This document shows, one piece after another, positions 7,871 to 17,028 of a DNA stretch of 64,000 nt. The position numbers were made by a program, and so were the translations under genes. Location: contig JACPPC010000007.1 in the NCBI GenBank assembly GCA_016191225.1, positions 1-64,000 on the forward strand. The letters run 5' to 3'. Origin of the DNA: Gemmatimonadota bacterium (lineage in GTDB: Bacteria; Gemmatimonadota; Gemmatimonadetes; Gemmatimonadales; Gemmatimonadaceae). Every line of letters begins with the position of its first letter. The first letter of the stretch is position 1. The notes under the pieces are model-generated. The model was not told where the DNA came from, ran no database searches, and worked only from the letters and a program-made list of their open reading frames with translations.

Positions 7871-8742
7871 TACTTGAGTCGCTCCTGGATGAGCTGCACG
7901 AAGTCCTTGGGGCGCTGGGCAACGCCCATCCCCGCCGACTTGAAGGCGTCGATCTTCTCGGCGGCGGTGCCGGCCGAGCCCGAGATGATGGCGCCGGCGT
8001 GCCCCATGCGGCGCCCCGGCGGGGCCGTCTGGCCGGCGATGAAGCCGACGACGGGCTTCTTCATGTGGTGCTTCACGAAGTCCGCCGCCTCCTGCTCGTC
8101 GGTGCCGCCGATCTCGCCCATCATCGCCACGGCCCTCGTCTTCGGGTCGCGCTCGAAGGCCTCGAGGGCGTCGATGAAGTTGGTGCCGTTGATCGGATCG
8201 CCGCCGATGCCGACGCAGGTCGTCTGGCCGATGCCGGCCCGCGTGAGCTGGTAGACGACCTCATAGGTGAGGGTGCCGGAGCGCGAGACGACGCCGACGT
8301 TGCCGGGGGTGCAGATGCGCCCCGGGATGATGCCGACCTTGGACTCGCCCGGGGTGATGAGCCCGGGGCAGTTGGGGCCGACGAGGCGGGCGCCCGTTTC
8401 CTTCACGTACGGGTAGACCCGGGTCATGTCGAGCACGGGGACGCCCTCGGTGATGCAGACGACCAGCTTCACGCCCGCGGCGGCCGCCTCCATCATGGCG
8501 TCGGCGGCGAACTGCGGCGGCACGTAGATCACGCTGGTGTTGGCGCCGGTGGCCTTCACGGCGTCGGCGACGGTGTTGAAGATCGGCACCGTGCCCTCGA
8601 ACTTCTGGCCCCCCTTGCCCGGCGTCACGCCGGCGACGACCTGGGTGCCGTACTCGATCATCTGCTTCGTGTGGAACGAGCCGTCGCGGCCGGTGATCCC
8701 CTGCACCACCAGCTTCGTGTTCCGGTCGATGAAGACGCTCAC
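7870..8742 (-). CDS. sucD: Succinyl-CoA synthetase alpha subunit
   Basis: TCA cycle enzyme making ATP or GTP from succinyl-CoA. The alpha subunit carries the CoA-binding Rossmann fold near the N-terminus ([11 protein letters not shown] at 15-25) and the phosphorylated His248 in [12 protein letters not shown]. At 290 residues it is full length. It begins with a GTG that overlaps the sucC stop (GTGA at 8739-8742). Confidence 0.97.
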   Translation of the reverse strand: MSVFIDRNTKLVVQGITGRDGSFHTKQMIEYGTQVVAGVTPGKGGQKFEGTVPIFNTVADAVKATGANTSVIYVPPQFAADAMMEAAAAGVKLVVCITEGVPVLDMTRVYPYVKETGARLVGPNCPGLITPGESKVGIIPGRICTPGNVGVVSRSGTLTYEVVYQLTRAGIGQTTCVGIGGDPINGTNFIDALEAFERDPKTRAVAMMGEIGGTDEQEAADFVKHHMKKPVVGFIAGQTAPPGRRMGHAGAIISGSAGTAAEKIDAFKSAGMGVAQRPKDFVQLIQERLK

Positions 8743-9884
8743 GCGGCCTTCCCTCCCTTGGCCAGCGCGACGGCCTGCTGCACCGCCTCGTCCATGTCGC
8801 TCGAGGCGGAGAAGCCGTTGTCCTTGAGGATCTTCATGGCGAGCTCTTCGTTGGTGCCGGTGAGGCGGATGACGATCGGCACCTTGAGCGGGTTGGCCTT
8901 CGTCGCGGTCACGATGCCGTTCGCGACGTCGTCGGTGCGGGTAATGCCGCCGAAGATGTTGAACAGGATCGCCTTCACGCTCGGGTCGGCGGTGATGATG
9001 CGCAGCGCGTTGACGACCTTCTCCGGGTTCGACGAGCCGCCGATGTCGAGGAAGTTGGCCGGCTCGCCGCCGTAGTACTTCACGAGGTCCATGGTGGCCA
9101 TGGCGAGGCCGGCGCCGTTCACCACGCAGCCGACGTTGCCGTCGAGCTTGATGAAGGTGAGGTTGGCCTTGCGGGCGTCGACCTCGCTGGGGGCCTCGCT
9201 CGACTCGTCGCGCAGGGCGGCGACGGCGGGGAGCCGGTCGAGCTCGTTGTCGTCGATCACCATCTTGGCGTCGACGGCGATCACCTCGCCGGCGGGAGTG
9301 ACCACGAGCGGGTTGATCTCGGCGAGCGAGCAGCCGGTGGCGACGAAGGCCGTCCAGAGCTGGAGCATGATCTTCGCCGCGGCGCGGGCCTGCTTCGCGT
9401 CGCCGTAGAGGAAGAAGCCCATCTGCTGGGCCTCGAAGGGCTGCAGTCCGTAGCGGGGATCGACGGGGTGGTAGAGGATCTTCTCCGGCGTCGTCGCGGC
9501 CACTTCCTCAATGTCGATGCCGCCGGCCGCGCTCACCATGAACACCGCCTTCTTGGTCTTGCGGTCGACGATGATGCCGACGTAGGCCTCGGTGCCGATG
9601 TCCTCGGCCTTGGTGACCAGCACCTTCTCGACGGTGAGCTCCTTGATCTTCATGCCGAGGATCGCGGTCGCCTTCTCCCTCGCGGTCGCGGCGTCCTTGC
9701 AGAACTTGACGCCGCCGGCCTTGCCGCGGCCGCCGGCGTGGACCTGGGCCTTGACCATCACGGCGGCGCCGATCTTCGCGGCGATCGCCTCGACCTGCGC
9801 CGGCGAGGTGGCGATCTCGCCGGGCGGAATCGGGATTCCGTACGTGCGGAGGATGTCCTTCGCCTGGTATTCGTGGAGGTTCAC
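8739..9884 (-). CDS. sucC: Succinyl-CoA synthetase beta subunit
   Basis: ATP-grasp subunit of succinyl-CoA synthetase, 381 residues. The opening [12 protein letters not shown] is highly typical, as are the [15 protein letters not shown] loop and the C-terminal [10 protein letters not shown] stretch. It starts at GTG 9884 with GAGGAG 5 bases upstream, one of the clearer ribosome binding sites here. The gap to the UPF0182 gene (9885-9953) holds a small perfect dyad, CCGGCTACAGCCGG at 9911-9924, without a T run. Confidence 0.97.
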   Translation of the reverse strand: MNLHEYQAKDILRTYGIPIPPGEIATSPAQVEAIAAKIGAAVMVKAQVHAGGRGKAGGVKFCKDAATAREKATAILGMKIKELTVEKVLVTKAEDIGTEAYVGIIVDRKTKKAVFMVSAAGGIDIEEVAATTPEKILYHPVDPRYGLQPFEAQQMGFFLYGDAKQARAAAKIMLQLWTAFVATGCSLAEINPLVVTPAGEVIAVDAKMVIDDNELDRLPAVAALRDESSEAPSEVDARKANLTFIKLDGNVGCVVNGAGLAMATMDLVKYYGGEPANFLDIGGSSNPEKVVNALRIITADPSVKAILFNIFGGITRTDDVANGIVTATKANPLKVPIVIRLTGTNEELAMKILKDNGFSASSDMDEAVQQAVALAKGGKAA

Positions 9885-9953
9885 GCGAGCTCCTCAAGTT
9901 TCGGTTCGAACCGGCTACAGCCGGCGAAAACTATTGGGCCCGCACCCTCGACG

Positions 9954-12437
9954 CTACCGAATGGATGGCTGCCCGGTGAGACGGCCGAGGGCCTCGAAGG
10001 CCTCGCCAAAGGCGACCCAATCGCCGCGCTTGAGGGCCACGCGCATCTGGTTGTAGAGCGCATTCACCCGCGCCTGCCAGGCGGCAGAGCCCGGCTGCTC
10101 GGCCGGTTCGGCGGGCCGGGCGCCACGCAGCACTGCGGCGATGTCCCGGGCTCCCTGCGACTCGCCGCCCCGCCAGAGCGCCACGTGGCTCACGGCCTGC
10201 GGCGCCGTGGCCGGCCAGAGGTAGCTCGGCTGGGCGAACCAGAGGCCGGCGGCGGTGGGGATCGACTGCACGCGCCCGGGCACGATCCGCTCCGCCCGGA
10301 GCGCCGCACCGGGCAGGAGCAGCGCGTCCCCGCTGCGCTGCAGCGCGTCGGTCATGGCGGGCCAGCGGATCTCCTCGGGCGCGGCGCTCATGAACCAGCT
10401 GCGCGGCTGCGCCCCGCCGGAGGTGATCACGAGGCCCAGCACCCGCGACGACGCGTCGAGGAGGGGTACGGCCATGGCGAGGCGGCGGCTGTCCCCGGTG
10501 GCGACGAAGGGCGTCAATCCCGCCCGCGCCAGCAGGGTGTCGGCCGCGGGCTGGGTGGGGAGCTGCCGCACCGCGATGCCCTCGCCCCGCCAGCCAACCG
10601 CGGCGAGCTGCGCGGCCTGCGCCTCGAGCAGGTCCTGCGGCGGCGGGAGGGCCTCCGCAAGGGCGCGCGGCAGGCGCTCGCGCGGGGTGAAGAGCCCGGG
10701 GACGTTCTCCATCCATCCCTTGACCACCGGGTCGAGGATCGAATCGGCCACGAGGGCCACGCGCCCCGTGTAGGCGTGCACATACGCCGCGGCGACGTGC
10801 TGCAGGTAGGCGACCTCGCCCAGCGGTGTGACCATGTGGCGGCTGAGCGGGAAGTTCCCCGACGCCGAGTAGAGGTCGATCGCCCACCAGAGGGAGTCGC
10901 CGGAGACGATCGGGGCGACGCGGCTCCCCTGCGTGAGGAAGGGGGCGAGGGCGCGCACCCGCTCCCGCACGTCGCGCCGGAGCACGATGCGCGTGAAGGG
11001 CCCGGGGAGGTCGCCGGTGAGGAGGCGCGGGTTCTGCTGGCTCCAGGCTTGGGCGAGGCGCCCCGCGAACCGGCTCAGCGATCCCCCGGCGACGAGGCCG
11101 GCGGTGTCGTTCACGAGCGCCCAGCCCGCGGCCGAGTCGTGCACGAGCGCAGGCGCTAGGGCCAGCTCCTGCGCCCGCGGGCCGGCGGCGGGCTCGGGCG
11201 GGTGCGCGCTTGGGAGGGCGCCCCCCGGCCAGGCGGGGAGGCGGAGGGCGCTCCACTGGGCCAGCGGGTCGGCGGCGTCGGGGGCGCTCACGATCAGGGC
11301 GTGGATGCCGTCGGGGCGCGCCTCCCACCCGACCTGCGGGCCGATCCGTCCAGAGCGGCGCATGCGCTCGACCGTGCGCGCGAGCGCGGCGGCGTCCCAC
11401 GCGGGAACGTCGTGCGCGGGATCGGCGACGACGCCGGCCCGCTCGCCGGGCAGGAGCCGCTGCACCCGGTCGAGCCCGAAGGCGCGCTGAGTGAACTGGG
11501 CCCGCGTGGAGGCGGCGTCGCGGGCGCTACGGGCGAGTTCGGCGTTGGTGGAGAAGCGCGGCAGGATGGCGGGCCCGGCGTGTCGCACTAACAGCGAGCA
11601 GACGAGCAGGGTGACAACGGTGCCAGAGGCCACGCGCAGCTGCCGCATCCAGCCGGCCCACATCACCACCACGCCGGCGCAGAGCGTGACCAGCGCCAGC
11701 GAGAGGTTGGCGGGGACCTTCCATTGCCGGTCGATCGCGGTGAAGGCCCCCTCGGTGCCGGAGCCATTGACGACGAGGTCGTAGGCGTCGAGCCGGTAGC
11801 TCCAGGCGAGGAGCAACAAGACGAGGACGCCGAGCACGGTGAGGTGGCGGCGCACCCAGCCCGACATGCGCATCGTCCCCCGCTCCCACCGCAGGCTGGG
11901 GGTGAGAGCGTAGAGGAAGATCACCACGGCGAAATTCACGAGCACCGCGACCAGCGCCCAGGCGTAGATCCCCGCCTCGAACGGCAGCCAGTGGATCCAG
12001 AATCCGTAGTCGAGCCGGAAGACGGTGTCGTCGGCGAGGAAGGGCTCGCCGTAGCGCACGTTGGCGAGCGCCAGCCAGTCCTGCTGCACGACGGCCAGCA
12101 GCGCCCCGATGAGCGTGGCGAGCAAGAGGGCCGCCACGAGCAGGTACCGCGCCGGCACCTGCTCGCCGAAGTCGATGTTGCCGACGCGCCGCGGCAGCAC
12201 GAGCTGCACCACCGAGCTGCGCACCGCCCAGAGGTTGGCGAAGGCGAAGGCGAAGGCGGCGGTGAAGCTGGAGAGCCGCAGGATCAGGGTGTTGGCGACC
12301 TGGGCCCTCCACATGGGGAGGGCGCCGAGGGCGGCGTACCACTCGTGCTCGACCCAGAGCCCGGCCAGCGCGCGTCCGGCGACGAGGACGGCGCCGAGGG
12401 CGATGGCCCCGCCGGCCAGCCAGCGGCGGCCGGCCAC
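9954..12437 (-). CDS. UPF0182 family membrane protein
   Basis: An 827-residue protein of the UPF0182 (COG1615) family, whose function is not established. The N-terminal third has about seven hydrophobic segments, including an early one near residues 6-25 and further ones near 55-75, 95-120, 160-185 and 205-225. The rest is a large soluble part, probably outside the membrane, rich in Ala, Pro and Arg. It starts with GTG 12437, one base after the phosphomannomutase stop, so the two are probably co-transcribed. No catalytic motif is recognisable. Confidence 0.85.
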   Translation of the reverse strand: MAGRRWLAGGAIALGAVLVAGRALAGLWVEHEWYAALGALPMWRAQVANTLILRLSSFTAAFAFAFANLWAVRSSVVQLVLPRRVGNIDFGEQVPARYLLVAALLLATLIGALLAVVQQDWLALANVRYGEPFLADDTVFRLDYGFWIHWLPFEAGIYAWALVAVLVNFAVVIFLYALTPSLRWERGTMRMSGWVRRHLTVLGVLVLLLLAWSYRLDAYDLVVNGSGTEGAFTAIDRQWKVPANLSLALVTLCAGVVVMWAGWMRQLRVASGTVVTLLVCSLLVRHAGPAILPRFSTNAELARSARDAASTRAQFTQRAFGLDRVQRLLPGERAGVVADPAHDVPAWDAAALARTVERMRRSGRIGPQVGWEARPDGIHALIVSAPDAADPLAQWSALRLPAWPGGALPSAHPPEPAAGPRAQELALAPALVHDSAAGWALVNDTAGLVAGGSLSRFAGRLAQAWSQQNPRLLTGDLPGPFTRIVLRRDVRERVRALAPFLTQGSRVAPIVSGDSLWWAIDLYSASGNFPLSRHMVTPLGEVAYLQHVAAAYVHAYTGRVALVADSILDPVVKGWMENVPGLFTPRERLPRALAEALPPPQDLLEAQAAQLAAVGWRGEGIAVRQLPTQPAADTLLARAGLTPFVATGDSRRLAMAVPLLDASSRVLGLVITSGGAQPRSWFMSAAPEEIRWPAMTDALQRSGDALLLPGAALRAERIVPGRVQSIPTAAGLWFAQPSYLWPATAPQAVSHVALWRGGESQGARDIAAVLRGARPAEPAEQPGSAAWQARVNALYNQMRVALKRGDWVAFGEAFEALGRLTGQPSIR

Positions 12438-12438
12438 C

Positions 12439-13806
12439 CTACACCTGCACGCCCTGCGCGCGCAGCCAGCCTTCCATTTCGGCGCGGATCTCGGCGAGGC
12501 GCCCCGCGGTGAGGGCCTCGAAGCGCATCACCAGCACCGGCTGCGTGTTCGACGCGCGGAGCAGCCCCCACCCGTCGCCGAAGAGGACGCGCGCGCCGTC
12601 GACGTCGATCACCTGGTGCGTGGCGCGGAAGTGGGCCGCGGCCGCGGCGACGACCGAGAACTTGACCTCGTCGGGGCAGTCGACGCGCAGCTCGGGGGTG
12701 GACACGAACTTGGGCACGTCGGCGAGGAGGGCGTGAACGTTGCGGCCCGCGTCGGCGACGATGCGGAGGAGCCGCGCCGCGCCGTACATCGCGTCGTCGT
12801 GGCCGTAGAAGCCCTCGGTGAAGAACATGTGCCCCGACATCTCGCCGGCGATCGGGGCCTTCAGTTCCTTCATCCGCTCCTTGATCAGCGAGTGGCCGGT
12901 CTTCCACATCACGGGCGTGCCGCCGGCCTCGGTGATCGCGTGCGGCAGCGCCTGCGAGCACTTCACGTCGAAGATCACCGGCTGCCCCTTGCCCGTGCGG
13001 GCCAGCACGTCGCGGGCATAGAGGATCAGGATGTGGTCGCCCCAGACGATCTCGCCGGCGTCGTCGATCACCCCGATCCGGTCGGCGTCGCCGTCGAAGG
13101 CGATGCCGATGTCGGCCCGCTGCCGCTTCACCTCGGCGATCAGGTCCTGCACGTTCTCGACGACGGTGGGATCGGGGTGGTGGTTGGGGAAGGTGCCGTC
13201 GCTGTCGCAGAAGAGGTACGTGGCCTGCGCGCCGAGTCCTTCCATGAGGGGGCGCGCGACGAGCGAGCCGACGCCGTTGCCGGCATCGACCACGACCTTG
13301 AGCGGGCGCGAGAGCCTGCCGGTGCGCTGCACCACGTCGGCGACGTAACGGCCGAGCACATCCTCGGCGAGGGTGCCTCCCTTCCCGCCCGGGAACTCGC
13401 CCTTCTGGATCAGCGCGTGCAGGTGGGTGATCTCGTCGCCGTACAGCGAGCCGTGGCCGACGCAGAGCTTGAAGCCGTTGAACTCGGGGGGATTGTGCGA
13501 GCCGGTGATCTGGATGCCGCCGGCGACGGGGAGGTTGTGCAGCGTCCAGTACAGCACCGGCGTGGGGACGATGCCGACGTCGATCACGTCGACGCCGCAG
13601 CTGGTGAGCCCGGCCACCAGTGCATCGCGCAGGGCGGGGCCGCTGGGACGGTTGTCGCGCCCGACCGCGATGGTGCCGCGGATTTTCCGCTCGGCGAGCA
13701 GGGCCGCGCAGGCGCGGCCGACCTCGAACGCCGCCTCGGTGGTGAGGTCCTTCCCCACGACGCCGCGGATGTCGTACTGGCGGAAGATGCCGCTGGCCAC
13801 GCTCAT
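12439..13806 (-). CDS. Phosphomannomutase/phosphoglucomutase
   Basis: Alpha-D-phosphohexomutase of 455 residues that interconverts hexose 1- and 6-phosphates for exopolysaccharide or cell envelope sugars. All four active-site loops are visible: the phosphoserine Ser103 in TGSHNPPEFNG, the metal loop DGDADR near 244-249, the sugar loop GEMSGHMFF, and the phosphate-binding RASNTQPV near the C-terminus. The form resembles AlgC/ManB; substrate preference cannot be read from the sequence. It lies 16 bases downstream of nuoN. Confidence 0.93.
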   Translation of the reverse strand: MSVASGIFRQYDIRGVVGKDLTTEAAFEVGRACAALLAERKIRGTIAVGRDNRPSGPALRDALVAGLTSCGVDVIDVGIVPTPVLYWTLHNLPVAGGIQITGSHNPPEFNGFKLCVGHGSLYGDEITHLHALIQKGEFPGGKGGTLAEDVLGRYVADVVQRTGRLSRPLKVVVDAGNGVGSLVARPLMEGLGAQATYLFCDSDGTFPNHHPDPTVVENVQDLIAEVKRQRADIGIAFDGDADRIGVIDDAGEIVWGDHILILYARDVLARTGKGQPVIFDVKCSQALPHAITEAGGTPVMWKTGHSLIKERMKELKAPIAGEMSGHMFFTEGFYGHDDAMYGAARLLRIVADAGRNVHALLADVPKFVSTPELRVDCPDEVKFSVVAAAAAHFRATHQVIDVDGARVLFGDGWGLLRASNTQPVLVMRFEALTAGRLAEIRAEMEGWLRAQGVQV

Positions 13807-13822
13807 CGGGGCACGCTCGCGG

Positions 13823-15349
13823 TCAGGGGGCGACGGCGCTGGCCGTCGGTCGGGGGGCGGCGGGGGCGAAGCTCGCCGCCGCGCTGCGCTGCGCGACCTT
13901 GACGGCGGGACTCGGGTAGAGGCCGAAGGCGAGGATCAGCACCACCGACGTGGCGATCACGAGCCGGGTGAGCCCGGTCGCGGGGGGCGGCGGGGCGAGC
14001 CCCTCGGGGCGCGGCCGCATGAACATCACCATCACGAGGTACAGGTAGAAGCCCGCCGACACGACCGTGGTCAGCACGAGGATGATCGCCAGCCGCGTCT
14101 GCGGCGCCGAGGCGTGGAGCGCGGCCTGGAGCACGTACCACTTGGCGAAGAAGCCCATGCCGCCCACCAGCGGGAAGCCGAGCAGGGCGAGCATGTACAC
14201 CGCCATCGCCATCGCCAGGCCCGGGCGCACGGTCCAGAGGCCGGCGTACTCGTCCACGTGGGTGACGCCGTCGCTGCCGCCGTTCATGGCCACGACCACG
14301 GCGAAGGCGCCGAGGGTGGCGAGGGTGTAGGCCACGAGGTAGAAGGCGATCGCCGCCGCCCCCTCGGTGGTCTGCGCCGTGACGGCCACGAGCAGGAAGC
14401 CGGCGTGGCCGATGCTCGAGTAGGAGAGCATGCGCTTGACGTTGCGCTGCTGGATGGCGAACAGGTTGCCGACGACCATCGTGGCCGCGGCGAGCCACCA
14501 GAGGGCGAGGTGCCAGCGCTCGGAGCCGGTGCCCACCGCCTCGAGGCAGACGCGCACGAGGGCGGCGAACGACGCCGTCTTGACCGCGCACGCCATCAGC
14601 CCCGAGTACGGTGCCGGGGCGCCGTCGTAGACATCGGGGGTCCACATGTGGAAGGGCGCGGCCGCCACCTTGAAGGCGAAGCCGACGAGGAGGAGGGCGA
14701 GGCCCACCATCATCATCGGGCTCCCCGAGACGGCGGGCGTCGACATCGCCTCGCCGATCGTGACCAGGTTGGTGGACCCGGTGGCGCCATAGACGAGCGC
14801 GATGCCGTAGAGCAGGAAGGCGCTCGAGAAGGCGCCCAGCAGGAAGTACTTGAGCGACGACTCGGCCCCGCGGCTCGAGCGCCGGTCGATGCCGGCCAGC
14901 ACGTACACCGACACCGACATGAGCTCGACGCCCAGGAAGAGCACCATCAGGTCGCGGGCCGCGGTGAGGAGCATCATCCCGCTCCCCGCGAGCACGACCA
15001 GCACGTGCATCTCCGGGGCGAGGAGGCGCATGCGCTGGTTGAAGTCCACCGAGATCGCGAGCGTCATCAGCATCCCGAGCAGGATCACGAGGTCGGTGAC
15101 CCACCGGAAGGCGTCGACGGCGATCGCGCCGTTCCCCGCCGTCAGGCCGCGGTTCCAGCTCCACAGCACCGCCGCGATGCCCGCCAGGCAGACGCCCATG
15201 GCGATCCAGGCGACCGAGCGCGAGTGCGCCTCGCTCTCGGGGCGCCAGACGGCCCAGAGGAGGAGGAGCATGCCCCCGCCCATCACCACGAGGTCGGGGA
15301 GGTAGGCGGTGGTGAGCTGCGCCGGGATCGAGAGGTCGAGGGGCATCAT
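13823..15349 (-). CDS. nuoN: NADH-quinone oxidoreductase subunit N
   Basis: Antiporter-like proton-pumping subunit of complex I, 508 residues and about 14 transmembrane helices. The family core includes SLKYFLLGAFSSAF, FKVAAAPFHMWTPDVYDGAP and the Lys in ACAVKTASFAALVR. I chose the ATG at 15349, two bases past the nuoM stop (a second ATG follows at once), because the upstream frame is a shadow of nuoM. It is the last gene of the nuo operon. The C-terminal 30 residues are Ala/Pro-rich. Confidence 0.95.
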   Translation of the reverse strand: MMPLDLSIPAQLTTAYLPDLVVMGGGMLLLLWAVWRPESEAHSRSVAWIAMGVCLAGIAAVLWSWNRGLTAGNGAIAVDAFRWVTDLVILLGMLMTLAISVDFNQRMRLLAPEMHVLVVLAGSGMMLLTAARDLMVLFLGVELMSVSVYVLAGIDRRSSRGAESSLKYFLLGAFSSAFLLYGIALVYGATGSTNLVTIGEAMSTPAVSGSPMMMVGLALLLVGFAFKVAAAPFHMWTPDVYDGAPAPYSGLMACAVKTASFAALVRVCLEAVGTGSERWHLALWWLAAATMVVGNLFAIQQRNVKRMLSYSSIGHAGFLLVAVTAQTTEGAAAIAFYLVAYTLATLGAFAVVVAMNGGSDGVTHVDEYAGLWTVRPGLAMAMAVYMLALLGFPLVGGMGFFAKWYVLQAALHASAPQTRLAIILVLTTVVSAGFYLYLVMVMFMRPRPEGLAPPPPATGLTRLVIATSVVLILAFGLYPSPAVKVAQRSAAASFAPAAPRPTASAVAP

Positions 15350-15350
15350 G

Positions 15351-16985
15351 TCAGCGGCCTCCCGGGTGGCCGGCGCCGGCCGCGGCCGGCGCGGGGAGCA
15401 CCGCGGCGGGGGCGAGCGCCGTCGCCGCCGCACTCACCGGCACCGGCGACGCCGCGTGCACGCGGTCGACGAGCCGCCTGGACGCCGACGCCGTGCGGCT
15501 CAGCAGCGGCTCGGGCATCACGCCCAGCCAGACGATCAGCACGGCGATCACGCCCATCACCGCCAGTTCGCGCCGGTTCAGGTCGGACAGGGTCGCATTC
15601 TCCCGGTTGTCGAGCGGGTTGAAGATGATGCGCTGGAGGGCCCACAGCAGGTAGGCGGCGCCAAGGATGACGCCGACCGAGGCCGCGGCGGCGAGGTAGG
15701 GGTACACGCTGTAGGTGCCGATCAGGACGAGGAACTCGCCCACGAAGCCGTTGGTGCCCGGCAGCCCGATGCTGCTCATCGCCACGAGGGCGAGGGCGGC
15801 CGAGAACATCGGCACGGCACGGGCGATCCCGCCGTAGGCGGCGATGAGCCGCGTGTGCGTGCGCTCGTAGATCATGCCGACGAGGAGGAAGAGCGCCCCC
15901 GACGAGATGCCGTGGCTGATGGTGACCATCTGCGCGCCCTGCACGCTCTGCTCGGTGAAGGCGAAGATGCCGAGCATCACGAAGCCGAGGTGGCTCACGC
16001 TCGAGTAGGCGACGAGCTTCTTGATGTCCGTCTGCACGAGCGCCACGAGGGCGCCGTAGATGATCCCGATCACGGCGAGGGCGAGGACGAGCGTCCGCAC
16101 CGTGGGGTGGACGGCGGCCGCCGGGAAGAGCGGGATCGAGAACCGCAGGAAACCGTAGGTCCCCATCTTGAGGAGCACCCCGGCGAGGATCACCGAGCCG
16201 GCGGTGGGGGCCTCGACGTGCGCGTCGGGGAGCCAGGTGTGGAAGGGGAAGATCGGCACCTTGATCGCGAAGGCGATCGAGAAGGCGCCGAACAGCCAGA
16301 GGGCGGCCGGGCCGGCCTTGGGGGCGACCCGCATCACCTCGTCGAACGCGAACGAGGTGCCGCCGGTGTAGCGCCAGAGCACGATCACGCCCAACAGCAT
16401 CAGCAGCGATCCGGACAGCGTGTAGAGGAAGAACTTGATGCTCGCGTAGATGCGCCGCTCGCCGCCGTAGATCCCGATGATGAAGTAGATCGGGATCAGC
16501 ATGATCTCCCACATCACGTAGAACAGCAGCAGGTCGAGCGCGAGGAATGTGCCGAGGATCCCCGCCTCGAGGAGCAGGAAGAGCGCGTAGTACGTGCGCA
16601 GCTTGTGCCGCACGCCGGTCCAGCCGCCGAGCACCGCGATCGGCATCAGCACGGTGGTGAGCAGCACCATCATCAGCGAGATGCCGTCGAGGCCCACCGT
16701 GAACCTGGCCCCCCACTCGGCCAGCCACGGCAGGTCGACCACGAACTGCCAGGCCGCGGTGTCCTTGTCGAACGCCCACCAGAGGCCGAGCGACAGCACC
16801 AGCTCGAGCAGGAGCACGCCGATCGCGATGTCGCGGGCGATGAAGCTCTCGCCGTACTCGCGCTCGTCCTCGTGCGGCGCCGGCCGCGCCGCCACCCAGA
16901 TCACGACCGCGCCCGCCACGGGGAGCAGCAGCAGCACCGGCAAGATCCAGCTGCCGTAGTGAATCGCCGTCAGCAGGTCCCGCAT
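15351..16985 (-). CDS. nuoM: NADH-quinone oxidoreductase subunit M, copy 1
   Basis: Proton-pumping membrane subunit of complex I, 544 residues with about 14 helices. Residues needed for pumping are present: Glu160 in FYVMWEIMLIP, Lys242 before FPFHTWLPDA, Lys273 in GVLLKMGTYG, and the late Glu in GTNGFVGEF. It is one of two adjacent full-length NuoM genes; my residue count over positions 1-180 gives about 49 percent identity to the next copy without gaps. The C-terminus carries an Ala/Pro/Gly-rich tail of about 40 residues that copy 2 lacks. Confidence 0.95.
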   Translation of the reverse strand: MRDLLTAIHYGSWILPVLLLLPVAGAVVIWVAARPAPHEDEREYGESFIARDIAIGVLLLELVLSLGLWWAFDKDTAAWQFVVDLPWLAEWGARFTVGLDGISLMMVLLTTVLMPIAVLGGWTGVRHKLRTYYALFLLLEAGILGTFLALDLLLFYVMWEIMLIPIYFIIGIYGGERRIYASIKFFLYTLSGSLLMLLGVIVLWRYTGGTSFAFDEVMRVAPKAGPAALWLFGAFSIAFAIKVPIFPFHTWLPDAHVEAPTAGSVILAGVLLKMGTYGFLRFSIPLFPAAAVHPTVRTLVLALAVIGIIYGALVALVQTDIKKLVAYSSVSHLGFVMLGIFAFTEQSVQGAQMVTISHGISSGALFLLVGMIYERTHTRLIAAYGGIARAVPMFSAALALVAMSSIGLPGTNGFVGEFLVLIGTYSVYPYLAAAASVGVILGAAYLLWALQRIIFNPLDNRENATLSDLNRRELAVMGVIAVLIVWLGVMPEPLLSRTASASRRLVDRVHAASPVPVSAAATALAPAAVLPAPAAAGAGHPGGR

Positions 16986-17028
16986 CGCGTTCCCTCCAGG
17001 GGGGTGCCGGTGTGCGTGGTGAGGGGCA